Positions 6,241 through 7,182 of a DNA stretch of 7,182 bases are shown piece by piece. Each line of letters opens with the position of its first letter. The first letter of the stretch is position 1. The notes beneath the pieces are model-generated. The model was not told where the DNA came from and ran no database searches. It saw only the letters and a list, made by a program, of their open reading frames with translations. Both the position numbers and the translations under genes were made by a program. The DNA is from Flavobacteriaceae bacterium (GTDB taxonomy: Bacteria; Bacteroidota; Bacteroidia; Flavobacteriales; Flavobacteriaceae), in assembly GCA_020435885.1 (NCBI GenBank), contig JAGQYU010000193.1, positions 1 through 7,182 of the forward strand. Direction: 5' to 3'.

Positions 6241-6577
6241 TTTTTGTAGGTTTTTTGCTGGTTACTATATCTACTGCTTCAACAAGTTCTGCCCAAGTTT
6301 GTTTTAATTCTCTCAAAAATATGATACCTGTTTCTGTAAGAGCATAATATTTTCTTGGCGGCCCGGATGTAGACTCTTCCCATCTGTAAGCCAATAATCC
6401 GGCATTTTTTAAACGGGTTAGCAAAGGATACACCGTACCCTCCACAACCAGAAGTTTAGCATCTTTAAGGCTAGAAAGGATATCATTAGTATATGCATCT
6501 CCATGTTGTAGTATGGAGAGAATGCAAAACTCTAAAACCCCTTTTCGCATCTGTGCTTTTGTATTCTCTATTTTCAT
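6233..6577 (-). CDS. PadR-family transcriptional regulator
   Basis: This short, single-domain PadR protein has 114 residues and a winged helix-turn-helix. Helix 1 is MRKGVLEFCILSILQ (10-24); the recognition region is EGTVYPLLTRLKNAGLL (46-62), the hallmark of the family; the wing is RWEESTSGPPRKYYALTETG (65-84). A C-terminal helix (85-104) would form the dimer. PadR proteins usually repress their own operon until a ligand or partner relieves binding. The ATG at 6577 is preceded by AAGG at 5 bases' distance, one of few Shine-Dalgarno-like sites in this window. The stop overlaps the start of the PspC gene. Upstream lies a dyad at 6603-6622 that could be its operator. No TAnnTTTG box is visible directly before it, so it is probably transcribed with the DUF4870 gene. 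Confidence 0.95.
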   Translation of the reverse strand: MKIENTKAQMRKGVLEFCILSILQHGDAYTNDILSSLKDAKLLVVEGTVYPLLTRLKNAGLLAYRWEESTSGPPRKYYALTETGIIFLRELKQTWAELVEAVDIVTSKKPTKNE

Positions 6578-6602
6578 GTGTACCTTACTGTTTATTGTTT
6601 TT

Positions 6603-6622
6603 GAAACACATTTTTATGTTTC
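6603..6622. promoter_or_regulatory. Inverted repeat upstream of padR, candidate operator
   Basis: GAAACA (6603-6608) and TGTTTC (6617-6622) are exact reverse complements with 8 bases between them. The inner bases also contain ACAT-N4-ATGT, offset by one. The dyad lies 26-45 bases before the padR ATG, just past the small frame at 6624-6689. PadR sites are short AT-rich dyads with similar spacing, so autoregulation is possible; a 5'-leader hairpin is the alternative. No T-run follows on the minus strand, so it is not a terminator. Confidence 0.35.
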
Positions 6623-6623
6623 T

Positions 6624-6689
6624 TTAACTGATTAATTGTAGCACTGAATGGATAATGTAAACTATCAATGCTGTTAAAATGGTTATCAT
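6624..6689 (-). CDS. Possible 21-residue hydrophobic membrane peptide
   Basis: An ATG at 6689 opens 21 codons ending in TAA at 6624. The peptide starts MITILTALIV and continues YIIHSVLQLI with a final Ser. Apart from one His, a Gln and a few Ser/Thr it is hydrophobic, so it would make one membrane-spanning helix. It starts 16 bases after the DUF4870 stop, behind a leader (AACAACTAAACC) of the kind seen before genes in this phylum, and stops 46 bases before padR. It fills most of an otherwise unexplained 128-base gap inside an operon of membrane proteins. I do not recognise a family. Against it: in AT-rich DNA a frame of this length can arise by chance, and the hydrophobicity partly follows from base composition. 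Confidence 0.4.
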   Translation of the reverse strand: MITILTALIVYIIHSVLQLIS

Positions 6690-6705
6690 GGTTTAGTTGT
6701 TAAAA

Positions 6706-7140
6706 TTATTTTATGAAATTAATAGTTAGAGGATAATTATACGTTTCACCTCTACTTGCTTTCACTGCAGCTACAATAATTAATATATATCGTAGCACAG
6801 TGATTACCGATATAATGGTTGCCACACTGGCAAAACCAAAAAGACTACCGAAACCAAAATGGAAATCCAAATGATCCCAGTCATCAATATTTTTTAAATA
6901 GTTAAAAAATGACCCGAAAGCAAATGGAAACATAAACATCCCTAAGATCACTAAATACAATGTATAACTTATATTAAAGTTTACCGCTTCACGGGAGTTT
7001 TCTTGCAAAAATTCACCTTTATCTTTATTAGCAGACCATAAAATAAGTGGTCCTATAATACTTCCGAATGGAAAAACAGCACCTAAAAACCCTGATAGAT
7101 GTGTTAATAATGCTGTGTTTCTTTCATTTTGATTTGACAT
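6706..7140 (-). CDS. DUF4870 domain membrane protein
   Basis: This small inner-membrane protein of 144 residues and unknown function has DUF4870 (Tic20-like) features. The family pattern is visible: short polar N-terminus, LLTHLSGFLGAVFPFGSIIGPLILW (11-35, first membrane helix), the charged loop ANKDKGEF, then ENSREAVNFNISYTLY (47-62) leading into the second helix (to about 80). A variable polar loop YLKNIDDWDHLDFHFGFG (81-98) follows, then a third helix at about 100-127 and the conserved tail KASRGETYNYPLTI (127-140). The ATG at 7140 follows a TAnnTTTG box 30 bases upstream. It is the probable first gene of the operon that continues with padR, the PspC protein and the GIN lipoprotein. DUF4870 genes often sit beside PspC/GIN genes in Bacteroidota, which supports a shared envelope role. 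Confidence 0.9.
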   Translation of the reverse strand: MSNQNERNTALLTHLSGFLGAVFPFGSIIGPLILWSANKDKGEFLQENSREAVNFNISYTLYLVILGMFMFPFAFGSFFNYLKNIDDWDHLDFHFGFGSLFGFASVATIISVITVLRYILIIVAAVKASRGETYNYPLTINFIK

Positions 7141-7170
7141 GATATTTAAAGTTTAAAATACTTTCTTATG

Positions 7171-7178
7171 CAAATATA
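7171..7178 (-). promoter_or_regulatory. -7 box of the DUF4870-padR-pspC-GIN operon
   Basis: TATATTTG on the minus strand matches TAnnTTTG exactly and ends 30 bases before the DUF4870 ATG, giving a leader of about 24 bases. The -33 element would lie beyond the right edge of the window. Confidence 0.5.
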
Positions 7179-7182
7179 TATA

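Noticed and set aside
6576..6611. ATGTGT...ACACAT inverted pair around the padR start
   Set aside because: The arms are 24 bases apart and one overlaps the start codon; the tighter dyad at 6603-6622 is a better operator candidate.

Overview
The window is AT-rich DNA that reads as a member of the Bacteroidota, most likely class Flavobacteriia. Supporting signs are signal peptides ending in A-Q, few Shine-Dalgarno sequences, perfect TAnnTTTG promoter -7 boxes in front of four of the five transcription units whose 5' ends are visible, and gene families typical of that group (propeller sensor-regulator, PspC/GIN/PadR cluster, DUF4870). All genes are chromosomal-looking; there is no mobile element, tRNA, rRNA or CRISPR array.

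Layout. Positions 1-1103 (minus) hold the N-terminal 367 codons of a large secreted or membrane-anchored beta-propeller sensor of the 'ligand-binding sensor plus helix-turn-helix' type; its C-terminal half lies off the left edge. It has no usable ATG and seems to start at TTG, just behind a perfect inverted repeat. Next, also on minus, is a small outer-membrane beta-barrel protein (1255-1743) with a strong terminator at its 3' end. It is divergent from trxB (1952-2899, plus), a complete thioredoxin reductase. trxB converges on a secreted protein of unknown function (2943-3611, minus) that ends in a degenerate zinc-ribbon-like motif; one bidirectional terminator serves both genes.

The right half (3718-7140, minus) looks like one operon, transcribed leftwards from a promoter at the right edge: DUF4870 membrane protein, a possible 21-residue membrane peptide, PadR-type regulator, a 597-residue PspC-domain membrane protein, and a GIN-domain (DUF2807) lipoprotein, closed by a terminator at 3644-3672. 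padR and the pspC-like gene overlap by 8 bases. The PspC protein begins with a helical segment that resembles the HAAS domains known to partner PadR regulators. It ends with a beta-rich, probably extracytoplasmic region that resembles the neighbouring GIN/toastrack-type lipoprotein. The simplest reading is an envelope-sensing cassette: the lipoprotein and the PspC C-terminus sense or scaffold in the periplasm, the PspC/HAAS part passes the signal across the inner membrane, and PadR adjusts transcription of the cluster. That functional story is inference; the gene order, overlaps and motifs are visible directly.
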